DNA of 64,000 bases, taken from NCBI RefSeq assembly GCF_041146795.1, contig NC_135187.1, positions 20,986,556 to 21,050,555 on the forward strand, written 5' to 3'. Every line of letters starts with the position of its first letter. Within the stretch, counting starts at the first letter, position 1. Of the stretch, positions 1-10,969 are shown one piece after another. Below the pieces are notes generated by a model. It was not told where the DNA came from, did no database searches, and was given only the letters and a program-made list of their open reading frames with translations. The DNA is from Maylandia zebra. Lineage: Eukaryota > Chordata > Actinopteri > Cichliformes > Cichlidae. Made by a program: the position numbers and the translations under genes.

Positions 1-193
1 TTAAAAAGTTCCCACTAAAATGAGGATTTGAAAAGCTTTTATCCTTCTGCCATTATCTTTGCTGTTAGGAATAACCCTGTAGATTTTAATTCAGCATTCT
101 TTGCGTTGACATGTCTCTGCAAAAGTCTCTGATGTGAGTCAGTGTGCTGCTGTTTCATTCCTTTAACCGTGCTTTAAATTAAACTGCTTCCAG

Positions 194-2035
194 GTGGATG
201 ATAATATCCCACTCCGGGTAATGCTGCTGCTGATGGACGAGGTGTTTGATCTCAAAGAGAAGAACCAGTGGCTGCGCAGGAATATTAAGAACCTTCTGCA
301 GCAACTCATCAGGGCCACATATGGGGACACAATCAACAGGTGAGTGTCACATTAAACCTGCAAAAAAGACTGACATACAGTTAAAGGTGGGAAAATGTTA
401 TCACTTATACAAATAGTAGTTTGAAATATTTAAAGTTTGCTTCTTTCTGTAGGAAAATCGTAGATCATGTGGACTACCTGACGTCACCAGAGCAGGTGGC
501 AGATTACGTCAAGAAGTTCAGGTAACTCATCGCCTTTTGTTTTAAAGACCTCTGATTAGTCAGAGGAGTACTGTATAACTTTTAGTGCTCCGCCTCCGAA
601 CAGGGATTCCTACTGGCCCAATGGTATTCTAGCTGAGACCCCGCCCCGCCGGGACAAGAACATCCGCATGAGGACACGAGTAGCTGCCAAAACCAGCCTT
701 CTGGGAATCATGCCAGGTGAAAACACACACACACTCACACTTTATAAAGCTAGCACCTAGCCATAAATAGAGACAACCACATCTACTTACTCATTATCTT
801 TGAAGCATTCATACTTAAAATGAAAAGCAGTTCTCAGTCCCTGCTTGTCCCACTGAATATGGAAGTAAAAGCTGTGAGGAGGGAGGAATCTGTGACATCT
901 TTCTGGGTGTCACCAACAGCTTTTTAATAAAGGGGTTTAATCCACTGCTCTTCTGTGTACTACCACTCCAAACTATGACAAACAATTTCGATGTAAGACG
1001 ATATCTGGTATGTGTGAAGAAACGATTGAAGTACAGCACAATAGTATTCTAGTTTAGGAGTGAATCTGGAGTAAGTTAGTGAGAACCACCCAGAGACTGA
1101 CCTCTGTATGATTTGTCCAAGTCTGCTTTTAAGAAATGACTGAAATGAACTCACTGCCCCCCTCTTGTGTCCAGGCGGTATAAATGCTGTTTAACCATCA
1201 TTTGTTCAATAAGCTAATTATGAGTCAGCGCACTAGAATGAGGCAGAGAAAGCATATTGGTGACATCAAACTAGACCATTTTTGCCAGTTACACACTTTC
1301 CTTGATGGTTTGCACCTCTGATAAAGCACAGAGCTAGAAATATATTTGTACACAGAAAATACAAGAATTGAGAGGCTGTATTATCAGGTGTCTATGTGAA
1401 GGTAGCCAAGCCCTAATGAGGTGCAGTGAGGACATCTGTATGACTCATGCTCACTTTTCTTTAGTGCCATATCTTTACTTTGTTTCTGCTGTCAGACTAA
1501 AAATTCCAGTAATATTAATGCGAACCAAAGGAAAGGTGGAATTCTTTGCAGTGCTGTAAACTCATACAAAAAATCAATTTCATTCAGTTTTAATTATTAA
1601 GCGCCAAATACCTGTCGCCTTAAAAGTAAAGATGCTGAAGCGTTAGAGAGAACAATAAAAAACAACAGAAAACTCCCCCTGAGCAAGCATTTGGTGACAG
1701 TGGGAAGGAAAGACACAGTTTTAACAGGAAGTAACCTCTGACAGAACCAAACTTGTTCACGCTGCTGATATCTACGTCTCCCTCCCCCTTCTTCCTCAGA
1801 TGAGCTGAAGCACATCATCGGAGCCGATACCACGAGGAAGGGCATCCTCCGCGTCTTTGACATGTTTCAGTACCAACCCATGAACCGTCGCCTAGTCTAC
1901 GTTTTCCTGGAGGGCTTCCTGGAGACCATGTTCCCTCAGTACAAATTCCCCGAGCTCTTTGTCAAGCTGCACTCCCGTTCGCCACGCATCCATAGATACA
2001 ACCAGAAACTGAAATCCACCTCCCTCAAGAGGTGA
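194..2035 (+). CDS. snx13: sorting nexin-13, C-terminal exons (partial, starts before the window)
   Basis: Four exons are visible: 194-339, 453-521, 604-716 and 1800-2035, all with AG/GT borders and compatible phases; the stop is TGA at 2033-2035. The conceptual protein matches the C-terminal nexin domain of SNX13, with blocks such as LLLMDEVFDLKEKNQWLRRN, MRTRVAAKTSLLGIMPDELK and VYVFLEGFLETMFPQYKF, and a basic tail ending in TSLKR. SNX13 is a membrane-anchored RGS-PX protein (PXA, RGS, PX, nexin-C order) of endosomes and ER-lipid droplet contact sites; only the nexin-C part lies here and the N-terminal exons are upstream of base 1. No break or frameshift is seen. Identity is from family knowledge; exon borders are read directly. 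Confidence 0.93.
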
Positions 2036-2142
2036 CAGGAGAGGACAGAGGCAGCAGGACAAGGGCCGATAAGATACACAGACTTGAGAGCTGAGGATGT
2101 GAGTGGCAGTGGTGGGGATTGATATGACTGTTGTTGAGGGGG

Positions 2143-2196
<54 letters not shown>

Positions 2197-4358
2197 TGCC
2201 CTTCCTCTTCCCTCACACATTGCTGAAGGTGAAATCACTCTATTTTATCTGGCTGATTATTTCTGTCAAGACAGAAACGAAGGATGTGTAACACTTGGAC
2301 ACACGCGCAAACACAAATCTCATAATTTGCACCAAGACTGAACTTGGCTGTGTTTTCTTTTTAGTTCCCCTGCTCCATTTGAGACTTTTTTTGTTGTTGT
2401 TGTGTTGAGCGTCATTCTGGGCCAGCTGATGCTGCTTTATCATGGTCCAGAGAGCCCAACCACAGGTATCGTTGTTTTTAAACTGCAGGACTCAATAGCA
2501 TTAGACCCACACCTTGCCTTACCTTCCTGCTTCTATCTGTTGGCCAGTGCGGTCCTCCTCCACGTCAGCGAAGTGGCCGCACAGCTGTAATCAAACCCAC
2601 CCTCATGCTGTAGACATCTAAGCTGCAAAAATCACTTGCAAACTGTGTTTTCGCAACCAAAAAACGTCGATTGCACTGGGTTTAAGAGCCGCTGTTTTTA
2701 AAATGTGACAAATATCCTTTTTTTTTCTCTCCTCAGCCTCAGTGCTTGTCTTGACTTTCTTCCACCCTTTCTCTCTCTCTCTCTCAAGTCTTAGATCACC
2801 TGTACTTCCCTCGATCATCCAATCAAAGAACCCTTTTTAATGCTACTCTCATATCCTGCAGCAACCAAAGCTCATGCTGTTCGTATGTGTGTGTACTGTT
2901 CTGACATTGGGGAAACATTACTGTGTTTCATATCACGCAAAGAAAAAGAATGCAACGTTGACCTTTAATGACCCTTAAGGTGAGGCTGTGACGACACACT
3001 GAGGTGTGTTATTGTCAGGAACTATTCAAGAATGTACTCTCTGGTCTGTTCTGTATCTGGCTTGAGCAGAAGTCTGTGTGTGTGTGTGTGTGTGCGTGCG
3101 TGCGTGCGTGTGTGGTTAGCACAAAGATGCAACCCTCTTCTGTCAGAAACTGTGCCAGTGTGAGCTAGGGGAACCAGCCTTAAGTCTATATACAGTGTAC
3201 ACTGATCAAGAGATGCACGCTAGAGGTAGCTCTCCTTCACATGACTGAACATAACAAGGAAATCAGGACAGAGATATGGAGATGTGTCCCTAACCACCTT
3301 TGGTCAGAGGAAAAACGACTTGGATTTGGTGCAATATTTTTTTCTTTTCTTTAAGGCATGTGCATTTTTGAATCATTGTATTACTGAAAATTATTTTAAT
3401 AGTAGAAAAAGCGAGAGCTCTTTTCCCAGAGATGTCCTCTTACCCCCGACAACTTAACATTCCGTTGTTATAAAAGTACAATGTTTAATTTTACAGACTT
3501 GTTTTATAAGTCTGATTTTTCTTTTTTAGATTTGTTTCTTTTTTTTCTTTTCGGTGTGCAGGGGGTTATTTTCCCATTTATCCCCAGCTGACTCTTGCAG
3601 AAATAATCAGAGATGATTATTAGACTGTGGCGGGGGGACAGCTACTTCAGAGGTGGCCTTGAACAACTGCTCTTTCTTTCATGCATTGAAGCCTGTGAAG
3701 TGTGAAAAGAGGTTTGTTATTATGAACTGACCACTGAAAAGACCCCCCCCCCCCAAAAAAAAATTGGGTGAGACAGGTTCACAGAAGAGCTGTGTCTTGT
3801 GACCACTAGAATCACTACTAATAAGCACTTACTGTAGCAAGTGTGGGAGTCCCACTCCCCCATTGACTAAACGGCGCCCCATTCTGCTGCAGTCATTGGA
3901 CGGAAACTTCCTCGTCTGCTGTGATTTGCTTGCACCGAGCTGCCCCGATGGACTCTGATTGGCTGAGCAGGACAACATGGCTTGGACTGGACTGGAGCCT
4001 CGCTTACTGGGAGGTGAATAATGTGTCCCTTATGATGGCGAAGGCGGTATCACCTTTAACTTTCTGCACACCTCTCCATACAGGAAGGCTCATGTTTTTT
4101 TTAACCCCAGTATATATGAATATGATAATGAAAATTGTGCATATCTGTGTACAGTATGTGTTAATAGTGTGCCTAAATGTACTGTCAACTCTATTTTCAT
4201 ATTTTTCTTTAACCTAAAAAAAAAAGAAAACATCAGGATGTCATGATCATTTTAAGCAACTGAAAAATGACTTTAGGGTGTTTTGGTTTATTTTGGCATC
4301 ATGCTTATCAAAATTTTCCTTGTGAGCATTGTGCTCAGAACAGTACAACACTAATAAA
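2036..4358 (+). other. probable snx13 3' UTR
   Basis: No convincing coding frame follows the snx13 stop. The stretch is AT-rich and holds a (GT)n/(GA)n microsatellite at about 2142-2193, a TG/CG-type repeat near 3078-3112 and a C-run/A-run near 3746-3762. AATAAA at 4353-4358 is a plausible poly(A) signal, which would give a UTR of about 2.3 kb. The true end is unproven without transcripts. Confidence 0.5.
2142..2193. repeat. compound (GT)n(GA)n microsatellite
   Basis: An uninterrupted GT dinucleotide run passes directly into a GA run within the probable snx13 3' UTR. Confidence 0.9.
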
Positions 4359-4602
4359 AAGGTAACTCCGACTAACTGAACAACAGTGTGTAAGTATTTG
4401 CTTGCAGCATTTCTTTTTTTGTAAAGACTCCATTCAATTGGAAACGGTATGTAACTGCTATTTTTTTTTCACACTGCTGAAGGGTTTCCTAACAGCTTCT
4501 GGAAGATCAGTCACATGAGGCGGACTTATTGGTGCTCTGGAAATTGGAAAGTCCTGCAACAGGTGTGAAGAGCTTCTGTGTGAGCTGCTATAGTGTGATA
4601 AG

Positions 4603-5973
4603 TAGAGATGGACCGATCCGATATTACGTATCGGTATCGGTCCGATACTGACCTAAATTACTGGATCGGATATCGGAGAAAAATAAAAAATGTAATCCGA
4701 TCCATTAAATATCACGAAAGCACCTCACAAAACTTGCAACACTCCGTAACTCACCTCAGAACGTTAGCACGTCGGAGCAGTATGCATCACGTGATAGAGC
4801 GGCTGTGGCATGCGGGACCTGTCGGTGGTCTGGATAGCATGTGGAGCTTCGCTAGCAACCCGGCATTTCATCTCCGACAAAGTTATCCCCGAGAGAAGTA
4901 AAGCAAGTGTGTAAGTCCATCTCTGAATGTTTGTAAAGCATTCCTGCGTTAAGCTTAACAAGCGACTGCCTCTCCTGCTGCTACTTCAATCATGAAACTG
5001 CTTAATGATCAGCTGATCGGCTTTTCTGTCGCGAGTCCGTGTCTCTTGTTTGTTTTTGTCCCACTTTGCACCAGAAAGAGGAAACCAGCGGCTGAACAAC
5101 AGCAGCACGTTTAAGCTTGATCAGCTGTTGTTAGAAGTTATTTAATATTACTTTCTACTCGAGGATCTTTTTCTACGTAGCTGACGCTGGTAACTGTGCA
5201 GGGGCGGATCTAGCAAAGTTTAGCCAGGGGGGCCGATAGGGCATGAACAGGGAAAAGGGGGCACAAAGACATACTTTTCTTTCTTATTCTCATTTAAAAC
5301 GTCTAGCTTTTAATAAATAATTATCTGACACCCAAAGTTTTAATTTGATGTAAAATGAATAGAAGTCAATTACTGTATATAGTAACTATTAAGTCTAATA
5401 TATATACCCTAGTAAGCTATAGTACTTTTTCCTTTGGGAAGGTACCATCTGTGCAGTCTGCAATTTTGTTGAAGAAAGATGTTGAATCTATTTAATATTT
5501 CTTGAAAAATAATTGATTTCTGTGCATTTTTTTTCACACTGCATCAAATTAAGGTTGATTACGTCGATTAAGCATCATGAGGTGGAGCGTGAGGGGTGGT
5601 TCCCTATTTTTTATTTATTTATTTTTGTTGTTGCTGGGAGTTGGAACCCTATTAGTTAGGTTGCTTAATATTTACGCTAAGTACTCTTTAAAATACCAGA
5701 ATAGGGAGGATGGTGTAGGTTTAAGTTTATTAGATTGATCAGTATTGCTGAACTATGAAATATTTTTTTTTGCATACAGGTATAACAGAATAGCTTTAGT
5801 GTAGTTGTTGTTTTAAACTTGAGTATGAACTTATACAAAATGCAGCAAGATATTAAAAAAAAAACAGTTTTGTTGATTAAAACACACTATATCGGATTCA
5901 TATCGGTATCAGCAGATATCCAAATTTATGATATCGGTATCGGACATAAAAAAGTGGTATCGTGCCATCTCTA
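4603..5973. mobile_element. non-autonomous hAT-type DNA transposon
   Basis: The ends are imperfect inverted repeats: TAGAGATGGACCGATCC on the left, and TAGAGATGGCACGATAC when the right end is reverse-complemented. Both are followed internally by TATCGGTATCGG-type subterminal motifs. An 8-bp target duplication, GTGATAAG, flanks it at 4595-4602 and 5974-5981, the hallmark of hAT elements. The 1371-bp interior encodes no recognisable transposase, so it needed a partner element. A GGGGCGGATCTAG-type block near 5200 looks like further repeat material, but I cannot define a nested boundary. Confidence 0.85.
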
Positions 5974-5981
5974 GTGATAAG

Positions 5982-6588
5982 TGCAGTCCTGACACTTTTG
6001 GGCACTGTTTCTTTATCAGTAACACAGATGGCTGCCACATGCAGCAAAAAACACAAATGCAAAGTATGGAAAAACAAACACAGGAGCAGCAACTGACAAG
6101 AAAGCTACAGAAGTTAAAGTTAAATCAGGGTCATGTGCTTTATTAAACAGAGTTAATTCAGTAATCTTTTTGATAATCACCATGTCGACTCAAGACTTGA
6201 ACTATTTTTAATACTTGGGAGGTTGTCCTGAGACATCAAGGCAGTTTGACCTAATTCACTGTTTTTATAGTAACTATTTAGTCACAAACTGTGTACTACC
6301 TGCAGAGGTTTTGAACTGTAATCTCCAGGTAGTGTTCCAGTGATATACTAGTGAACCAAGATGCAAAATGGCACGGTTTCATGCACCCACTGTCAGTTTA
6401 ACCGTGCTTTTTCTGTTTTGACATTTTAAAAAGAGTGAAAAAGGTCAGTCAGTGACAACATAATGATGAGAGCTGAGTATACATATGAGTAGTGTGCATC
6501 ACCATTGGTTTCACATTTTTGTACTACAATAAATAGTCTTTAATGCAGGTAATAAAACGAGTCAACATTATTTACCACCAGAGATGGG
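5982..6588. other. intergenic DNA without recognisable features
   Basis: AT-rich sequence between the hAT element and the short MITE. Short open frames here show no family resemblance, and I see no gene. Confidence 0.5.
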
Positions 6589-6867
6589 CAGACTGTAATC
6601 TGATTACTTTTTTTAAGTAACAAGTAAGGGATTACGATCGCAAAAACGGTAATTAGAGACAGAGAATGGTGCATATAATTTAATTTTACTTGATGCATGA
6701 AGTTAAGATTAAAACTGATAACAGTTTTTAATTGTAATTTTTAAAAAAAAATAAAAATAAAGTAATTAATTACTTTTGAAAATAAGTAATCAGTAAAGTA
6801 ACGGGATTACTTTTGGGGGAAGTAATTAGTTACTGATTACTTTTTTCTAGTAACTTTAACAACACGG
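6589..6867. mobile_element. hAT MITE, same family as the element at 46362-47365
   Basis: The left end reads CAGAGATGGGCAG and the right end reads TAACTTTAACAACACGG. Both have internal runs of AGTAATCAGTAA/TTACTGATTACTT-like motifs that pair across the element. The 8-bp flanks TTTACCAC (6581-6588) and TTTACCAA (6868-6875) differ at one base, consistent with an old hAT target duplication. At 279 bp it has no coding capacity. The same terminal and subterminal motifs recur in opposite orientation at 46362-47365. Confidence 0.8.
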
Positions 6868-6930
6868 TTTACCAAACACGTCTGATGCTGACAAAGAGAC
6901 TTAAACTCACACATATAGACAAATAGTTGT

Positions 6931-6936
6931 TTTAAT
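6931..6936 (-). promoter_or_regulatory. candidate poly(A) signal of dmac1
   Basis: TTTAAT on the plus strand reads ATTAAA on the minus strand, about 180 bases beyond the dmac1 stop and just after the MITE in the transcript direction. Confidence 0.4.
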
Positions 6937-7114
6937 TTAAGAAGTCAGCAGCTTCCAGCAGTAGAGTACATAGTCCAGCCATACAACGTCAGCACACATC
7001 CACTGTCATTACAGGTCTCTGCAGGCTGTCCAGAGCAGTGTCTTTGCCTCGGTGTCCGGTGAATGACCCCACGCAGTCCTGAGCTCATTTACACGCACGC
7101 TTTCTAAAGAGTCC

Positions 7115-7464
7115 TCAAGTCTTCCTCTGCGCTTTTCCTACAGGATCCGTGATGACTACTATCCCCCAGGCAGCCAAACCTTGAACACAAGTGCGCATTT
7201 GTTCATTAAAAGACTCCTAATGCAGCAAACAGTCAGAAAACTGATTGACTTACTTGCAGCGAAAGTGATCTGTGCCACTGTCCCCATTGAGGTGGGTCCT
7301 CCCTGCCGCATCACCTTCCGCGCTGCGTGAAACACATAAGCTCCGGACAGAATCAGCCCACCTCCGGAGATAAGCCTGCAGCTCCAGCAGCTCTTAAACA
7401 TCTGGCTGGGTTTGGACACGGGGGCATCTGCTCCTCCTGTTGGCGGCTCTAGCCCTGTTGACAT
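7115..7464 (-). CDS. dmac1: distal membrane-arm assembly component 1 (TMEM261-like)
   Basis: Two exons on the minus strand, 7254-7464 and 7115-7179, joined by a GTAAGT donor and a TCAAG acceptor, give 91 residues and a TGA at 7115-7117. The protein has a Pro/Gly-rich N-terminus, then FKSCWSCRLISGGGLILSGA with a CxxC pair and a first hydrophobic segment. A second membrane segment is split across the exons (ITFAAS, then LAAWGIVVITDPVGKAQ). This is the layout of DMAC1/TMEM261, a small inner-membrane protein needed to assemble the distal membrane arm of mitochondrial complex I; the human protein is slightly longer (112 residues). The family match rests mainly on the CWSCR and WGIVxxxDPxGKA blocks. 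A GABP-like palindrome lies 77-98 bases upstream of the ATG. Confidence 0.88.
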
Positions 7465-7540
7465 TGTACCACAGGGTGCTGCTAATGCTAATGCTAATGC
7501 CCTTGGTTATAAACTCCTAGAAACGTCAAACATGAAAAAT

Positions 7541-7562
7541 AAACCGGAAACTGTTCCGGTTT
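7541..7562. promoter_or_regulatory. palindromic paired ETS/GABP-type site upstream of dmac1
   Basis: A perfect inverted repeat with 9-base arms (AAACCGGAA and TTCCGGTTT) and a 4-base spacer contains two opposed CCGGAA ETS cores. It begins 77 bases upstream of the dmac1 start codon. Paired GABP (NRF-2) sites are typical of promoters of nuclear genes for respiratory-chain proteins, which fits dmac1. Regulatory use is inferred. Confidence 0.45.
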
Positions 7563-9031
7563 TGTTTGAATGACTCGCCCAAATGAAGAACAAAGTTAGA
7601 GACTTAACACAAATGCTATTTTCACTGGCTGAAGAAAGGTCGGATTTAGCAAAGTGGGTCCAGGTCATGGCCCTAATGTTTCCTATCTGGTATTTTCAAA
7701 ATAAAAGTTGTACTTTACCATTCGGAACAAACGCTGGTCTTTGGGGGGAGGGACAAAGATCGACAGAAAACAAAAACATTGTGATAAATATTTAACAATT
7801 TTCCATTAATAAAAACATATTGTCTTATTTCATCTATTTCTATGAGGAAATTTCTTTCCAAAAGAAGTTGCAATTTCATTTTAAATGTAAACTTACCGAT
7901 CTAAATAATAATAATAATAATAATGGATTGGATTTATATAGCGCTTTTCAATGCACCCAAAGGTATATTGAATTCATATTCCGTATTCAGTTTGGTGAAG
8001 TGCCAGATCTCATTATACAGGTGCATATGGTAATAAAAGGAAAAGCCTGACTCACAAAAAAATAACTGCCAGACTTATTGAACCTTCTGATAATTGAATC
8101 AGGTGCTGCTTACTTAAGAGACCTGCAGCCTTATGTCCATAGAGCTAGAGCTAATGTCCATAGTTTAAGGAATAGTTTGAAAACAACATTTTTTTTTTCA
8201 AACAGCATCGTGTGGTGTAGGTGGTCATCAAAATAGAGAACAGAACTGAACAATTTCCAATAACAAACCTTAGCATGCACTAACATTACACATCTCTAAA
8301 CAGCAATATATATTTCAAAGTTTTTTTATCAATGTATTGACTGTTGCAGTGAACAGGCATGCTGCTTTGAAAATCACGTGCAATGTGTGACCACGATTGG
8401 CACACTGTTCACTGAGACCATGAATGCCACTTCTTTGAAGCATTCTTCTTCTTCTTCCATCAAAATGGAAGCAAAAGCAACACGAGATGCTTTGATCTAC
8501 CGAAAGGAAAAAGCAGAATATCTGAACTCAAACCAGCCAGGTGGAGTCATTAAGATAGAAACAATAATTCAGTGCAGTGTCTCAGGTAGCTCTGTGCGTT
8601 ATATATAGGCTCAGTACAATGAACAGTCAGTTTCAGGGAACTCCAGTGTCGGTACTAGCGGCTTTTATGATTTTATGTTTGTAGTCATTTAACTTCCATC
8701 CATTCATTGAACTTAAGAGGAAGAAATGTCAGGCTGGTTCGGTGCATTTGGTCCCATGCTGTCTTTAACTAAACAACTTAGTTCACTTTGTGGCTGAGCT
8801 GTATGTGAGGTTATGTCATGGCAGCTTTGGCTGGAATACCTGTCTCCTCCTAGGCTTAGCAAGTTTCTCCGTGAGTAGAGCTTCTAGCTCTTCTAGCTTC
8901 TAGCACATCTGTGGCCGTGCAGGCGGCCTCATTGGAACCTTTAAATAAAATCCCATAAACCTGATATCTAGTGTCAAATTATATCAAAGCTGCTTACTGT
9001 CAGAATTGTTTAAAACTGTGACTGCAAATAA
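7563..9031. other. intergenic stretch with a LINE/SINE-tail scrap
   Basis: No gene is seen between dmac1 and the coiled-coil relic. At about 7903-7950 an (AAT)n run leads into GGATTTATATAGCGCTTTTC, a 3'-tail motif widespread in teleost retroposons. Short open frames at 7583-7795 and 8378-8608 have no recognisable domains or splice context. Confidence 0.5.
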
Positions 9032-9700
9032 ATTCAAACAACTGAGCTTTTCTCAGAGAGAACTGAAAAAGAGAACAAAGCAATCCAGAAGGCAAAGAAG
9101 GAAAGGGAAATAGCAAAGAAGACAACTGAAAAAGCAATACTGAAAATGACTGAAGTCCAGAGAGCACTGAAGCAGAAGATAAAAGAAATACAAAAAGTAA
9201 AGAAGGAAAGTGAAACAGTGAAGAAGGCAACGGACAAGGAAACGATGGAAATGAAGGAAGTTCACAGAGCCCTAGAAAAAAACAAAAAGGAAATAAAGAA
9301 GGCAATGAAAGCATCTGAAGTAGCATAGCGGCAAGAACAGGTGGCAGAACTCAAGCCCAAGAGTCAAAGATTGAAATGCAAGAAGTACAAATAGAACTGA
9401 AAGAGGGGAGAAAGGAAATGGAAAGATAAACATGGACCATCAAACTAATGAAACTAATGGAACTAATGAAACTCCAGAGAGAGCAGAAATAAGTAAAAAA
9501 TGAATTAGAAGAGGCAAACATGGAAAATCAAAAAGTAAACAATAACACAGACATTGTAAAACAGAAAACTGAAACAGCAAAGAAGAAGTTCCTGGAAATC
9601 CAAGAGCCCTTGAAGAAATTTAAAAAGGAATAGAAGAGGAAAAGAGAGAAAATGAAATAACAAAAAAGAAAATGCAACGATTGAAAGAGAAATTGCAAAG
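9032..9700 (+). pseudogene. decayed coiled-coil repeat sequence
   Basis: An open frame at 9032-9328 encodes a Lys/Glu-rich helix built of two adjacent 35-residue units, beginning KAKKEREIAKKTTEKA and KVKKESETVKKATDKE, with matching VQRAL/VHRAL cores. A third unit starts (KAMKASEVA) and is broken by TAG at 9326-9328. Beyond it the same Lys/Glu-rich composition continues to about 9700, but with stops and frame changes in every frame (for instance near 9427, 9490 and 9631). No start codon, splice signal or other domain anchors it. It looks like the relic of a coiled-coil repeat gene or exon; parent unknown. Confidence 0.5.
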
Positions 9701-10206
9701 ATGGCAGCCACAAATGCAAAGAGGGAATAGGCCCAAGTATCCTCTCCATCATCAACAATTCTTTGTCTACTAGTGTTATGCCATCTGTCTTCAAGCAGGC
9801 AGGTGGTTGTTCAGCCTCTGCTAAAAATGATCAACATATCTCTAAACTTCAATTCCTTTCATACGTTTTGGAAAAAGTCATTCTTCATTAACTTTGTCCT
9901 CACTTACAACAAAACCTTTTTAGAAAGTTCCAGTCAGGTTTCATGGTCAATCACAGTACAGAGCCCGGCCTACTAAAGTTTCTAATCATCTGACCTTGAG
10001 TGCTGTTATTTATTTTTGCATGTACTTAAAGTCTTGATGGTACAAAATAATCTTCTGTTGTATGGTAATGTCCTAAATAAAGTTGTTTTGCTCTGTTTTT
10101 TTTTTCAATTTTCCAGCTAATGTAACAAATCCTTGGGTCTGTTTTTGGAAAATCACTCTGCTTGGCACGAGGAGTTTCTTATAACATCTTAACTAGAAAA
10201 TTGAGC

Positions 10207-10213
10207 TGAGTCA
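10207..10213 (+). promoter_or_regulatory. AP-1-like TGAGTCA in btd copy 1 upstream block
   Basis: TGAGTCA lies about 90 bases upstream of the conserved ATG, inside a block (GGCACGAGGAG...AACTAGAAAATT...TGAGTCATC) shared with the second btd copy at 17470-17530. Conservation between duplicates suggests a promoter or 5' UTR element; binding is inferred. Confidence 0.4.
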
Positions 10214-10302
10214 TCGTGCCTCGTGGACGACTTTTGCCCTCTTCTTATAGTGTGTGTTAGCGCACAGCCGGCATGCCTCGTGTGAAGCAAACTGGAAGAA
10301 AT

Positions 10303-10927
10303 ATGTTGTTCGTCATAGCTGTTGTCAGTGTTTATTTGGCATTGGTCATCAGTCCAACAGACTCCACTGCAGACTCATCATATGTTGCCGCTGTGTACGA
10401 GCACAAAGTAATCCTGAACCCAGGCCCCCGCACACCCGTGTCCCGCCACGAAGCTCTGCAGCACATGCAGAAAAACCTGGATATCTACGAGGAGCAGGCA
10501 GCCCGGGCAGCCCAGCAAGTATGCACACATTTAAATGTTGTGTTTCATGTTTTTAGTCACATGATAGCATTACTCAATGAATTGTAGCAACTTCTGTTGA
10601 GATGTTCTTCAAATGAATGAACTTGTAATGGACAAGAATTAATATAGTTAAGGCTACTGCAGAAGAAAATCAAGACAAACATGATTCAAAGCCTTACAGT
10701 AAGGCTTCCTTTATCTCTGACTTTTTACTGAACTGGTAATTGATGTTCATATGCCCTAATATGACAACTGTCCACCCTTTAGTATCACTTTATAGCTGTT
10801 GGTCGACAGTTATTAATGCTTCACCCTGTATGAAGTTTACTGTCACTACCAGAGGTGTAGTCCTGCCATAACGCATAGGAGCAGACTATATCGTAAACTA
10901 TATGTATATATGTCTGTATACACACAA

Positions 10928-10969
<42 letters not shown>

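Noticed and set aside
2103-2291. Open frames on both strands over the GT/GA microsatellite
   Set aside because: They encode only Val-Cys, Arg-Glu, Leu-Ser or Thr-His dipeptide runs produced by the simple repeat.
4608-4901. 97-codon open frame starting inside the hAT left end
   Set aside because: It begins in the inverted repeat itself and shows no transposase or other domain.
10254-10556. Alternative plus-strand frame over btd copy 1 exon 1
   Set aside because: Shifted shadow running past the splice donor; lacks the YVAAVYEHK biotinidase block.
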